From Dactylonectria macrodidyma (taxonomy: Eukaryota > Ascomycota > Sordariomycetes > Hypocreales > Nectriaceae), in assembly GCA_020744425.1 (NCBI GenBank), contig JAGMUV010000043.1, positions 62,001-126,000 of the forward strand: DNA of 64,000 nucleotides, read 5' to 3'. The notes under the pieces were generated by a model. The model searched no databases and was not told where the DNA came from. It was given only the letters and a program-made list of their open reading frames with translations. Positions 18,890-30,480 of this stretch are shown here, piece after piece. The stretch's first letter is position 1. Each line of letters starts with the position of its first letter. The position numbers and the translations under genes are program-made.

Positions 18890-21475
18890 TCAATCTTGCA
18901 AATGTTGGTGGGGGGGAGGGGTTTTCCCACCTCCATACCATTCCTCCTGTAATTCACGATCTCTTTCAGCAGCATCCCAGACATGCCGCATCCCTCGCCG
19001 TTGTACGAAGGGCTGCTCTTCTCTCTCTCTCCCTACATTCTGTTCAACCCGTTCGTTCTCGGCTTTATCCCAATCAAGATAACTCATCATCTCCTCCTTA
19101 GTCCACTCTCTAATGCCGTTTTTCTCCCTGCAATGCCTCCCCATTTGCTTGTAGTCAAGGCACCAGTCATACTCTGTTTTAGAGTAACGGGTAGGCAGCC
19201 CTATAGCCTTCCGGTATTGTTGATTGGTCTTGATGGCCCCCCGAGGCAATGTAGCATACCAGGCCTCTCGTGCTTCTTTGTATCGTTGGAAGATAGCAAG
19301 GGGGTCATCAACTCGTAATGCAGGCACTGCTCTTGCATTTGCTGTAGTAACAGTTGCTGGTCTGGCTGCTGGAGGAGATAGTACACGAGTTGCTGTACGT
19401 GTTGTTGTATGTGTTGTTGTAATGGCTACAATCTCGGATATTACAGAGGATCCTGATAGGGATGATGGGGATAATGAGCGGGTTACAGAGCGAGTAGATG
19501 TGTGTGTTGTTGTATGCGTTGTTATAGAGGTTTGTGCAGAAGCCTGCAATAGATGTTCATAACGTAAGGGGCATGCTTTAGACCTCATGTTGTGGCCTTG
19601 CTGATGACATCTCGAACACTTTGGCGGTGCCTTTGGTTGTACTGCTTTCTCAACAGCTTCAAATGCACAAGGCTCACGCTGTGTGCTTCTTGGTGGCAGC
19701 GTTGAACTAGCTGCTAGACGGTCGAACTGCTTGCGAGGCTCAATGAGAAGCTGGGCGCTTCCTGAGCGTTGGAGATACCAATGTGAATGGAAATGATGTA
19801 GTAGAAGGGGCTGATACTCGTCCAGTAAAGGCTTCAGGCTATGAGCACAAGGCAGACCAAGAGTCTTAGTGAAAACTCCTGTACACGCAGGATGTTCTCT
19901 TGATAGTCGTTGCCGTTGAGCCTCAACCTTCCGCAAAGCTTCATGTGATATCCAACCACAGATGTTGCTATACAATGCCCCAGATAGCTGAAGAGGTATG
20001 CTGATATGCTGCCTGGCTTGGTTTGCCTTGAGCTCGGCAAGCTGATTTACCAGAACAAGCTTGATGATCCTCCAGGCCTCGAAGAGGTCAACTTGCGATG
20101 TTTTCAGGTGACCTTTGATAAGATTGTGAATGCCTTCGCCCCGTGATGTCACATATTGCTCGAAGTGAAGGTATTGGTTAACCCACGCCTTCACAAACCT
20201 CTCTTTGTAGAGATCTAGCCAGGTCTCCATGATATAGCCCACCTCGTTGATATGGCCAGGGATGTAACGGTCCTTGAACTTCTCAAGCCTCTCGTTGTAG
20301 ATATCCTCAGTCGGTGAGGCTACAATCTCATGCCAAGAGTCGTAGAATTCCTTCCACTCTTTCTGCCCTTGAGAATCGCTTTTATCCCGAGTAAATGCGG
20401 GCATACAATAGGTCAGGACTGCTTTGTTGATATGCCATAAGCATAGCATCGGGGTTGACTGAGGGAAGCAAGAGGGAGAGGAAACAGCATTCATACAAGC
20501 AAGACAGCGATCTGTAAGTATTACAGAGGGAAGGGCTGCTCCATGAAGCTCATACATATACCGTAAACGCTCAAGAGCCCAGATGAAGTCATGCTCTTCC
20601 TCGCCGCTAAGGAATGCAAATGCAATACAGAAGGATCGTTGACAAGCATCAACACCAACTATATCGAGAAGAGGCATCTTGTACTTATTGGTCTTGTATG
20701 TGCAGTCCAATATAAGCACTTCAGGGTATAATTTGAGGTATGCCAGTGATGTAGGATGTGCAAATAATACTGCTGTAACTCTGCTACTCTCGTCAAGGCG
20801 TATTTGACTCCAGAAGCCCTCACTCTTGAGCTGATCATCAAGGGCATGCATATTGCTTTGACCTCCGGCAAGGTCTCGCTTGCCCTGTGCAATGCAATTA
20901 TAGATATCTTGCTGTGTAGCAATTATATCCGAGTTCATACGTAGGTATGACCTAATCTCCTTTGGCGCAATGCCGGCATTGGCGAGTTGTTGGACTGTTG
21001 ATCTATCTGAGGATGATAGCTGACGATGTGTTGGATGTGCCAGTTGACTGAGGCTTGGTTCGTGATTGTGTTGACCAAAGCCAGCCCGAGGACGATGCCT
21101 TACACTCCATGCAGTCTTGCATAGGCTTTCCATTGCTATCACAGAGAAGAGGCATCCCGTACGACGTGATATAGTTTGCCGTTGCCGTTTCTTTGGGCCA
21201 GGAGGGCGCCCTCCTCGGTCACAGCCGAAGATAACTCCAGTTCTTCTACTAGAGGTCTTCCAAGACTTTTGGACTACAAAGGCATAGCCTCGTGGCGCTG
21301 CCCAAGCATTGATTGCTGCACGTAGTTCCTCCAGCGAGTTGTAGTCGCGTTCAGGAGGAAGGGCATCATCAGGGAAGCGACGGGGGCCCTCAATTGGGTT
21401 CATTGTAGCAGAAGAAAGGCGCGGCAAGTTGAATTGATGCTGAAGAAGCCGTTGACTGTTGAATTGAAGGGCCAA
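18890..21475 (-). CDS. MULE transposase, intact
   Basis: This is an 861-residue frame. A FAR1-type zinc domain covers residues about 45-140 (FGCDRGG...CLFSVIAMES...RAGFGQHNHEPS). The MULE DDE domain follows, with aspartates in LILDCTYKTNKYKMPLL (about 258) and VILTDRCLACMNAV (about 320), then CLWHINK and the glutamate-bearing SRGEGIHNLIKGHLK segment. A zinc knuckle (CSRCHQQGHNMRSKAC) and a Thr/Ser-rich region precede an acidic/basic tail. A second ATG 24 codons in (21403, MNPIEGPRRF) is an equally possible start. No stop or frameshift is present, so the element may be autonomous. Confidence 0.9.
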   Translation of the reverse strand: MALQFNSQRLLQHQFNLPRLSSATMNPIEGPRRFPDDALPPERDYNSLEELRAAINAWAAPRGYAFVVQKSWKTSSRRTGVIFGCDRGGRPPGPKKRQRQTISRRTGCLFSVIAMESLCKTAWSVRHRPRAGFGQHNHEPSLSQLAHPTHRQLSSSDRSTVQQLANAGIAPKEIRSYLRMNSDIIATQQDIYNCIAQGKRDLAGGQSNMHALDDQLKSEGFWSQIRLDESSRVTAVLFAHPTSLAYLKLYPEVLILDCTYKTNKYKMPLLDIVGVDACQRSFCIAFAFLSGEEEHDFIWALERLRYMYELHGAALPSVILTDRCLACMNAVSSPSCFPQSTPMLCLWHINKAVLTYCMPAFTRDKSDSQGQKEWKEFYDSWHEIVASPTEDIYNERLEKFKDRYIPGHINEVGYIMETWLDLYKERFVKAWVNQYLHFEQYVTSRGEGIHNLIKGHLKTSQVDLFEAWRIIKLVLVNQLAELKANQARQHISIPLQLSGALYSNICGWISHEALRKVEAQRQRLSREHPACTGVFTKTLGLPCAHSLKPLLDEYQPLLLHHFHSHWYLQRSGSAQLLIEPRKQFDRLAASSTLPPRSTQREPCAFEAVEKAVQPKAPPKCSRCHQQGHNMRSKACPLRYEHLLQASAQTSITTHTTTHTSTRSVTRSLSPSSLSGSSVISEIVAITTTHTTTRTATRVLSPPAARPATVTTANARAVPALRVDDPLAIFQRYKEAREAWYATLPRGAIKTNQQYRKAIGLPTRYSKTEYDWCLDYKQMGRHCREKNGIREWTKEEMMSYLDWDKAENERVEQNVGREREEQPFVQRRGMRHVWDAAERDRELQEEWYGGGKTPPPHQHLQD

Positions 21476-21494
21476 TTTGCGGTATTACCCCTTT

Positions 21495-21588
21495 TCGGGC
21501 TTACATAACAGATCTTATTTGCACAGCTAGCTGTGCAAAAAGTCACGTGGTCTTATTGGCACAGCTAGCTGTGCCTGTATGAGCCCCC
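21495..21588 (-). repeat. Right terminal inverted repeat of the 4.5-kb MULE
   Basis: This mirrors 17119-17212 with no mismatch that I can find. The transposase ATG lies 20 bp inside, so its promoter must be in the repeat. Confidence 0.9.
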
Positions 21589-21895
21589 CCCCTACGGGGC
21601 GGTGCATGTATGGCTTGCCGGTCGATCGCTGCTTACTCAACCGGCTTAGTTGGTCGGCTCTCGGCACGGCGCCATGACTTTCTTTTACCGACGAACGTCG
21701 TAGCCCTTCCGGCTCGGTCTGTCGACATAATGCGGGGGTTTAGTGGCTGTGATTAGTAAAACAGGGGCAGCTTATGGATACGAAGAACGGATTCAAAAGG
21801 CGACCACCATGCCAGCTATTGTGCTAGGGCCTGTGTTATATCATCGCACTCGAAAGTTTTTTGGGTTATCTTAGGCGAATCGCAGAATTGAAACT

Positions 21896-24189
21896 ATGGC
21901 AAAGCTCTCGACCGGTGTAGTTGTCGACATCGTCGGCTTGACATTCAGTAATGCCGGTGTGACGGGAACGGTGGCAGACGATGGCACGTTCCAGTACGAC
22001 CCGAACCATGTGGTGGTCTTCTCGATAGGGCCTCTTCAGTTGGCATCTACGCAGGGCAAACCTTCAATCACCTTTTTGGACTTCATTGCTGATGCTCCCG
22101 CGACGGATAACCCCAAGCTGATCAACCGAGCGCGCTTGCTCCTCAGCCTTTCAGATGGACTAGGATTCGAAAAGAAGGTCGTTATCACGGAAAAGGTTGG
22201 CTAAAAGCTCCTGGGCACTTCGCGAGAGGCAAAATGTGCGCAAAACAGCTCACAATTTGAAAAGATTCGTACCATTCTTTCGAGATATGCGTCCAGGATT
22301 GACCTAGACTCGCCTGATTTGTCCGCTCTGGATGCGGTGCTCTTGGATATTGGTAAGAATTTGAGCGTTCCGCCCAAGACAGTTCCACACGCTCGAAATC
22401 AGATCCGACGGGCCATGGCTGGATTCAAGGTCCTGCGGGACGTCAAAGTCCCTCTCAGGGACGGGCATTTTGTCTACGCGGATATCTATCTCCCGCTCTC
22501 CGGCCAAGGCAGGTATCCAGTTCTTCTCGCAAATACCATTTACGGGAAACGAGTCGTCTACTCAGGTCCAGATCTCTCGCTGCCAGTTGAAGTAGCTGAG
22601 TTTGAGAGAGCGGAGGATGAGTGGTTTACCACGCCGAGCGCCGTAGATATCAGGGTGCCACACACGACTCCAACGGTGGGAAGATGGGCTTACCAACGCC
22701 GTTTCGAAACGACGAGCAGCTTCAACACCTTCTTATGGGTTCCGAGAGGATACGTCATGGTCAAAATCGATCCACGCGGCGTCGGCCAGACTCCAGGCAC
22801 TAGAAATGTGCCTGGACAAGAAACCAGCGACATTTGTGACGCCATTGAATGGGCGGCCGACCAGCCTTGGTCAACGGGCTCGGTTGGATTGTCGGGCAGC
22901 TCATACGGAGCAAATGTGCAATGGCCGGTTGCAGCATTGAAGCCAAAGGGTCTCAAATGCTTCGTTCCATTTGCTAGTATGAGTTCCCGCTCCTTGACTA
23001 TTCGCTGTTGAACTGCATCAGGAGGAACTAATCTCTTATAGCCGATATTGACCAGTACCGCGACATAGCGTACCAAGGTGGGATCTCACATGCTGGCTAC
23101 TTGAAGAAGTGGCTTGCTGGGGTCCAAGAGCTCTCGCCGAAGTGGCCAGATACCGGTTATTTCTATGGCAACATGGAGGCTCACCCTTTCGACGATGCTT
23201 TCTGGGAAGGCGAGGCAGTCGATTTCGAAAAGATCGACATCCCCGTCTTCATTGCGGCATCTCAAGTGGCTTTGGTTCACAGCAGAGGTCCGTTTGAGGC
23301 GTGGAGACGGGTGACCTCGAAGCACAAGTACCTGGAGATGGTTGACGGCAACTACTACAGCTGGCCAAACCATGAGTGTGCCTCCAAAGTTCTGGCTTTC
23401 ACTGAGCGCTACCTTAAAGGTAATCTAACCGAGCTCGAGACGGTGGGTCTGCAAATGCGACTTGGGCATAAGGAGTGGTACTGGCGAACGGAATCCGATT
23501 GGGAGGTCCCAAGCACTGAGTATGTGAAATGGTACCTGGGGCCTGACCAACGACTCAGTCAGGATCTACCATCGGCAGGGAAAGCAAAATTGTCTTATTC
23601 TGCCCAAGAGATACACTCTGGGCCACAAGCGGGCATCAGCTTCGTGTCGGACCCGCTCACCGAAGACGTCGAGCTGCTTGGCCATTTCGCGGCGAAACTG
23701 CACTTATCATCGACAACGCAGGATGCCGATGTGATCGTTCATATCTGGGCCTTGGACGAGAAGGACAACGTCGTCAGTTTCTGCTTGCGAGATACTGTAC
23801 AGCCCCTCAACAGTGGCTGCCTGCGAGCAAGTCACCGCAAGCTCGATTCGGCCAAGACTCTGCCGTGGAGACCCTTTCACACTCATCTGCAGCAGGACCA
23901 TGCGCCACTGCAGAATGGAGAAATTGCTGAACTGGACGTCGAGCTGTTTCCAGCTTCCGCTAGGCTGAAAGCAGGGTGGAAAATCCGCGTGGACGTTTGC
24001 CCTTCCGATCACCAGCCCAATGTTCCCGGTTTCAATCCACCTCCCTACAGGATTCACCCGAAGGAGCTACACGAAGGAGTTACGAACACGCTTCACTTCG
24101 GAGACGATCATGAGAACTATGTCATTCTTCCGAAGGTGCCCCTTCTCGATCTTGCCAGTTGCAAGCCCCTAGAGTCGCTAGAGTACTGA
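21896..24189 (+). pseudogene. CocE/NonD-type alpha/beta hydrolase broken by one in-frame TAA
   Basis: The frame starts at 21896 (MAKLSTGVVVDIVGLTF) and is open except for TAA at 22202-22204. An intron at 22977-23041 (GTATGA...TATAG) joins FA to TDIDQYRDIAYQ. The second half is a peptidase S15/X-Pro dipeptidyl-peptidase-like hydrolase: nucleophile serine in GLSGSSYGAN, PRGVGQTPG, a possible histidine in YYSWPNHEC, and a PepX_C-type beta domain to the end. The N-terminal 100 residues resemble a small domain seen before some CocE-like enzymes. Family members cleave esters or acyl-amino acids. A start at 22319 could still give a shorter, perhaps active protein. Confidence 0.75.
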
Positions 24190-24918
24190 GTGATCACGAA
24201 TAGAAACGTATTCAGCCTCTGAAATGGGTCATTCAAACACAGCACCATCTGAGAGTATGTAACTACTTCCCTTTCGAAGCTGTTCCGATATACATAGTCA
24301 TTCCGGCTCAGCGCAAAGTAGTACCTGGGCCCTGCCCTTGTCAAAATGTCTTATGAGGCCGTCTTGTTTCTAAAAAAAAAACAAAGCTCTCTCTTTCAAC
24401 ACTAATTCCTACACTCCTGTTGTGAAAGAAACGCATACTCCAACCAGCAGATGTTAGTCCTCAAAGCCCCGCGCACATGTTGTAGCTCGGTCCACGCAAC
24501 TGAGCCGGACGTTGTATGGTTTGAGCTGTACTTGTTCTTCTCAACACGCAAGACGCATGAACCAGATGTTCACATTTCTTGTGTGCTTGCAAAACAGAAG
24601 CTTGTACAGAGACTGCCCCAGAGAATATTCGGGTTCGGTACTCGGTTATCCAGATCTACTTGTGCCGAGCCCGGGCCGGTATGAAAAGCATGCGTTCGGC
24701 CCGCCCGGTGAAGAGGACTGACTCGCCTTCCAATTGACTGTGGAGCGAAGTAAGGAAACCAAGGTCGAGCGACTACTTATTCCAGGCCTGGGTTGGGTCA
24801 GCTTTTTTACCACCATCCCGGTTGCAGATGCTTGCATAAATCCAACAGATTGCGGAAATTGCCAAGATTCGTCTCCAACAAGTAGAACCGTCGCCAACAT
24901 CCTCGCCAAGTATCAAAG
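24190..24918. other. Intergenic, no gene recognised
   Basis: This is the 3' flank of the hydrolase and 5' flank of the next gene. Open frames at 24451-24721 have no motif I trust. A homopolymer A run lies at about 24372. Confidence 0.45.
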
Positions 24919-25747
24919 ATGCGCTTCGCACTTCTGCCCAGCCAGCCGAAACTTTCAAAACCGGAAGACCAAGAGCTACTTGAAAGCATCAAGGCTCAAA
25001 GAGGAGCTGCAGGATTATCCGACTTGGATCGCGCTTTGCTCTACACGCCAGAAATCACTAGGGGATGGTAAGTCAGGGTTCTCGTTCTCGCCCTCGTGCT
25101 GCTTCTCTCAGGGCCTTTGCCTCCAGTCTAAGCCAAAGCCCGGCATTCGTCAGGTGGACGGGGTTAATTGAGCATTGGCTGGCAAAGTGTGAAGCTGTGT
25201 TTCCCATGCCTCACATGTTATCATCACGGCTTGGTTCATTCTGACTACAGCGCTCAAACCCCTTCTCCGTACCATGTTGAAAGAATCGTACAGAGGGTCA
25301 TGCTGATTCCCGCTTTGCTTGGACAGGAAGACCTTTTTTTCCGCGATTCGCACGGCCGCATCCATCTCGGACACGACCCGGGAGTTGGCTATCTCACGGC
25401 TCGCGATCGTGAATAAGATCAAGATCGAGTTTGACGTTCACTCGCCTCTGTTTATCAAGGCATCCAACGGCAAAGCCACACAAGAAGCGCTAGAATACAT
25501 CCGAGACACCCCTGTTGGGTCGCACAAGCTGGGATCAGCGGGGCCTGGCGGCCTCGACGAGAGCGACATTGCTGTCCTGGAATATACTGACGGTGTAACG
25601 AAAGACGCGAGAGTATCGGATGCCGTCTTTCAGGAGTTGCAACGACACTTGGACAACAAGCAGATCGTGGATCTGACAGTGCTCGTCGCGGCGTACAACG
25701 CCGTCAGCCGCATCGTACTGCCTCTACGGCTTTTTAATGAAATATGA
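24919..25747 (+). CDS. Carboxymuconolactone-decarboxylase-like (AhpD-fold) protein
   Basis: Exons 24919-25067 and 25327-25747 join across a 259-bp intron (GTAAGT...ACAG) to give 189 residues, the usual length of this fungal family. The join creates YTPEITRGWKTFFSAIRTAA, matching the expected order. Family features are TTRELAISRLAIVNKI, LDESDIAVLEYTDGVTKDAR and VDLTVLVAAYNAVSRI. The family includes decarboxylases and peroxidase-like AhpD proteins. The usual EWxHH active-site region reads EFDVHSPLF here, so a key acid/histidine pair is altered and catalysis is uncertain. The long intron might hide a small extra exon. Confidence 0.72.
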
Positions 25748-26583
25748 GTGCCAAGGGGGAAATCGAGGGCAAGTAGGCTCATGATAAAGATGGTAACACG
25801 GAAACGGGCTCATCCTGGAAGGAAATGTTGGGGCGTTGACTTTTTTTGTACCCTAACGATGCTGCCGCCATCTCTGGCGTCGTTGATAAATTAGGTCAAA
25901 GCTGCAAGTAATGCCGCCAATGCGGAATTCTATACCTTGTTGCGCCAGACTATCAATTGCACCGAGTAACTGACAGGTCCCAAACATCCTCCTGTGATTT
26001 TTTACGAGGCCACCCAACCACCTGCGGAATTCACCGTTCATGAAAGCGAGAAGAGCGGCCGCTATTGTCCTGCCTGCACACTTCCATAAACCGCGAACCA
26101 TCCAGCAAGTGGAGGCCATCAAGCGCTGACGAATAGAATATATCGGCTCACGTCTGTCGAGGCGGGAAATTATAGCGACACTTGGACTGCCCAGGCCCGC
26201 CATTGGATGTAAACGCTGTGCGGGAGGCGAGGGACTGTCGTGCCGGCTGCATCAAGAATTGCGTGCGTGGTCCCTGGATTTACCATTCCTAGGTATGAGA
26301 ACTTCGACCCCAGTAGGGCAGTAGGACCCATCTTTCTGTCAAGCCCGGTGAAAGGCATGGGATGGCGTCGAATGAGACGATGAGTCAGGGACGTCCATTT
26401 GCTGTCACGGGATATGTAAATTACGCAGCATGTGGTGCTCTGCTATGGTGTACGGGCGATTCTGCTGCTGCCTGGTGGTTTGTTGCCGCCGGGCGGAACA
26501 TCCCTAGATGACAAGCACTTAAGGCCTGCTGCCCTTTGGTCTTGAGACGTGCGCCCAAGCCAGAACAAGATTCTGGGATGTGA
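25748..26583. other. No gene recognised
   Basis: Two minus-strand frames (25853-26203 and 26170-26358) are open but lack motifs that I can assign. No repeats with paired ends are seen. Confidence 0.4.
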
Positions 26584-26985
26584 TCAAGAGATGCAGCCGG
26601 ATGCAATTTGGTCTGCGCAGGACATGGTGTAAAGATTCTCATGATGTGGGGAGGCATTCTGGACCTAATTGCTGATTACTTAAGTGACGCGGTGTAAATG
26701 GGAAGGGCCTTACCATGTCTAATAGCTCATCGAACTGGAGCATAAAATCGCTTGCAGACAATATTTCAACCGAAGCTTGCGTCTCAGCGCTATCGAGAAG
26801 GGCGCTGGCAAGCCCGCTCGTCTGTGAGGTCACGAAAAGAAAAAAAACTCAGCCACGAGGGCTCGCCGCGAGTAACAGCTAGACCAACCGTCTCAGTTGT
26901 CCTGCTGCTAGCGCAGAGAAGCTGCTCGAAGCCTGCTATAGCTATATCTGTTCTGCTATAGATAGTACTAAGCTCATTTATACGA
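26584..26985 (-). pseudogene. 3' end of a Zn2Cys6-type transcription factor, truncated and frameshifted
   Basis: The minus strand reads INELSTIYSRTDIAIAGFEQ...TETVGL, then after a frameshift in a T-rich run near 26845 reads TSQTSGLASALLDSAETQ...LMLQFDELLDM-like sequence. A 49-bp intron (26713-26665) leads to a last exon of 27 codons (26664-26584) reading VQNASPHHENLY...GCIS. The same exon order and exact last-exon length occur in the intact factor at 33979-36084. Homology stops near 26985, before pogo D begins at 27030. The DNA-binding part is absent. Confidence 0.8.
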
Positions 26986-28448
26986 CCGTAGTAACAGGTG
27001 ACCCGTTGCGGCCAAACCATAAAACCATAGAGGGAGGACCCGCAACTTTGTGACCCCACAACTTCGTGATCTAAACTTGTTGAAATGAGAAGATTCATAT
27101 TCCTTAATTCATCCTAAATGTGCAGTAGGGGAACCACTGTTTATGTACAGGCACGATCTCTTGTAGAATGTTCCACCTTCTTCCACACCTTGCCACCGAC
27201 TTGGTCGCCACACACTTGTGATCTCCAACACAACTTTCCCCGCTGTCACAAATGCCCTCATCAGTAACTCGGCCACAACTTCGCCAATTTTAATGCTTTG
27301 AGACCCAAATTCTCGTGATGTCTCGCCAGGTCGACTGGGATCATGAAAATGTCATTGAAGAAGACATTGCGGCGGCGGAATATACCATAGTTTCGGCTAC
27401 TGCACGCACCTACGGGCTACGCAGGTCTACACTGCAGAGTCGCATTGACGGCGCCGTCAACATCCACATAGCCAAAGAAGAAACACAGCGGCTATCTTAT
27501 GGTGAAGAGAGGCACCTAGTTGACTGGATTCTGCATGAAGAAGAGGCCGGCCGGGCTCCTAGCCACTTCCAGATACAGGGGTTTGCACAGCTCCTTGCCA
27601 GTGTGTGTGGGGACAGGGATCCTATCGGTCACAACTGGGTACCCCGGTTCATTAAACGCCATGAGGATCTCAAAACGAAGCCATCGCGGTCTGTTGAGGC
27701 CTCCTGAACACATGCTACGACTAAGGAAGCTCTAGAGGCACACATCGACTGCGTAGACCGCCTCATTAAGGGCCGTAGCGTTGGACAGAGCCGCATCTTC
27801 AACGCCGACGAAACCGGGGTCTGGGGAGGTGAGACTGTAGCTGGAAGGGTCGTTGGGAGCGTTACGACGAGCTATTCCACCGTTAGTGATAGTGATCCCA
27901 AGCCCTGGGTCTCTATTCTTGAGTGTGGAAGTGCTGCTGGATAGCGGGTTTGACCGTATGTCATTTTTACCGGAATTAACCTGCAAGGACAGTGGTTTCC
28001 AGACGATATCCCTAACTGGGCGTATGACAGCACCCCTTCTGGCTGGTCGAATACGAATTGCTTCAGGAAGTAGTTTAACGGCGTGTTCCTTCTAGATATA
28101 GAGCCTTAAGACCGGTCTCTTTAGCGGATCCTCTTCCTCGATAGCCACAAGACGCATGTGACTATAGATATTATGTTCACGGCTTGGTTTAATAAGGTGC
28201 AGCTTATCTACCTGCCGCCACACTCATCACATATCTCTTAGCCTTTTGATGTTGGTGTTTTTTTGCTTCTGAAGACGTACTTCTATTACCATCCCCCACC
28301 ACTTAAAGAATCACACCACTTAAAGCGTAAGTTAGCACAAAAAATCATCGCCTCATACAAAACCCAATATTTGATCCACGCAGAAACCAACCACCTTGTC
28401 CATTAAAAATGAAGCCACGCGGATGTTCTACAGAGAGTTGCTTGAATT

Positions 28449-30213
28449 TTACTCTCTGCGTGGTTTTTTGACCTCCCGACCGCTGCGTGTGCGCTGGCAG
28501 CCTTTTGTTTCAACTCCCATCTCCTCACTTTCGTCCTCTGGCCTGACACCCACCTCAATCACCGACTCGGCCTCCTCATCCACATCCGCCTCCATTTGTG
28601 CCTCCTGTGAGTTAGAAAGAGCTCCTCCAGCCGCTAGAGCCTCCGCCAGAGCCATGAATCGTCGGTTCGGGTTCGGTTCCGCCTTTCTTTTCTTCCCTCG
28701 CCGCACCTGGGCCATCTGCTCTTCGAGGCCAGTAATCCGCGCATTCTGAACGGCCACCTTCATCTCTAAAGCTTCCAACCCCTTTGCGATCTTACTGTAC
28801 TTCTGCCTGGTCGGACGACTTCGGTGCTTGGCCATATCTCTCACCTGGCGGCTCGTTTTCGGCGTATCATCTGAGTGCAGTTGAGGAGGGCTGGGAGTCT
28901 TAAATCTTTCCAGAACTTTTTCTTTGTCCGGTTGAATTTCCGGATGTGTTAGAGCTTTGTGACGATTTATAGGCCAATTTCCAGCAAACCTCCAGACGGA
29001 TAAGATAATTTCCTTCCTCATGCCCGCCTCTCTGGCTTTCGCGTATGCCCGAATAAAGTTGACTTTGTCAACCGGCGCAGAATCAGTCAAACTAGCCAGC
29101 TTTTGGAGTTCTTTCCGATACGCACCTTTGATGACATTAAAAATTCCATTATCTAACGGTTGCAAACCATGAGAGCAATGTGCTGGTAGGTAACAGCAGT
29201 AGACGTTGCTCAGAAAGCACGCCGCCATCCACTCGTCCTGACTGCTCGTTAGTGACCCTATAGCGGGTGACTCCGCGGCGAAAACACCAAAATACTCACC
29301 TGCGCAAGGCTCCCGTGACCGTCAAGGATAATAAGTCTCGCATCCGAGGCATCACGAGGCTCCGTTTGAGGTAGATAGACGTCTTTCAACCACTCGAGGG
29401 CTATATGGTTGTCGGTCCAGCCGTTCGGGGATGTGATGTAGTGCCAGTCCGCTATTAATTCGAATTCGTTAAGAAACCACTGCTTCTGCAGCTCTTTTCC
29501 TTTAAAGATAATTCCCGGTTTCAAAGCACGGCCAGTTGCGGTGAAAGCCTCAATAAACGAGGTCCAGGTGCGCCACTGGACGCCTTTTAACAACGCCTTC
29601 TTCTTCGGGTCGGAACTCCTGATTACGAGGCTGTCCAAGCCTCATGGACAACTAATTAGTTATGACCTATAAAAACCCATAGGGAACTTATAGAGAACAT
29701 ACTGAAACCCGCCATTATGCCGCCCTCGTCCACGTTAACCGTGTTCTCAGGCTTGATCCAGCCGTACTCCGTCTCCCGAATATCGAAGGACCAATGAACG
29801 GCTTTAGGCGTAAACCCGTCAAATATGGCGGCTTCCTGGCGTTTTTCAAGCTTGGTAGATAGTTTTGAATAACGCTTAATGAACCTGGTGGTCCAGTTTT
29901 TACCCAATGGCTTGTTATCTCCCTGTTGGTGGAGGAGGGCTTCGACGCAGCTTCGAAGTTGGCTATGCGTGAGAGCGTAGCCCAGGGACTCCTGCCGCAG
30001 AAGCCAACGAACGAGGGGGTCCTCCTGGCTCGTAGAAATACGTTGGTGAGGGTGGGTAGACTCTTTCCTGCTCTTCTGGCCAGAAAGTCTTTTCGAGAGG
30101 ACTGGTTGAGGCACCCCGTATTTTTCGGAGGCCTGGTATTGTGAGAGAGAACCGTCGGTAATATCGAATATAGCATCAATAACGTCTTTTTCGGTATAAA
30201 CATAGCGACCCAT
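28449..30213 (-). CDS. pogo B2 transposase, three exons
   Basis: Exons 30213-29703, 29640-29300 and 29237-28449 have exactly the same lengths as in B1 (511, 341 and 789 nt) and give 546 residues. Intron 1 has a GTATGT donor; intron 2 uses GTGAGT. The N-terminal HTH region is followed by the core with aspartates in NVDEGGIMAG, LIILDGHGSL and LQPLDNGIF. GHGSL replaces the usual GHGSH, a small departure next to the second aspartate. The reading frame is clean, but insertion of A2 about 270 bp upstream of the ATG separates the gene from one end of its element. Confidence 0.87.
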
Positions 30214-30480
30214 TTTGGAGATATTTTACGCGTGTAAAGTACGTAGAGAGTCTTCTTAACTTTGTGGGAGTCGAAGGATGAGAGAGCGAGAAATGTAAAT
30301 TTTTCAATGTCTTGAAACCCCCATGATACGTATAAAGTCGGAAGTAAAATGACCCAGGGTAAGACATCACGTAAAAAATAATGCACTACAAGTTTCTTTT
30401 TTTGCGAATAGCTTCATTGTGCTAAAATGCGGTGCAAATAAAACGGTAGGGTTTGTATGGGGCGATGATTTTTTGTGCTA

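Larger units (their letters stand above)
17119..21588 (-). mobile_element. 4.5-kb MULE with about 94-bp inverted repeats and two genes
   Basis: The ends are perfect inverted repeats of about 94 bp (17119-17212 and 21495-21588) beginning GGGGGCTCATACAGGCACAG. Each contains the 16-bp palindrome GCACAGCTAGCTGTGC twice, 38 bp apart. Inside are a full transposase gene on the minus strand and a passenger ORF on the plus strand. I could not find a convincing 8-10 bp target duplication. Sequence just right of the element (21593-21620) resembles the end of the smaller MULE derivative's inverted repeat. Confidence 0.9.

Noticed and set aside
25853..26358. Two overlapping minus-strand frames that could be an enzyme fragment
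   Set aside because: I could not match any conserved motif and the frames do not join by plausible splice sites.
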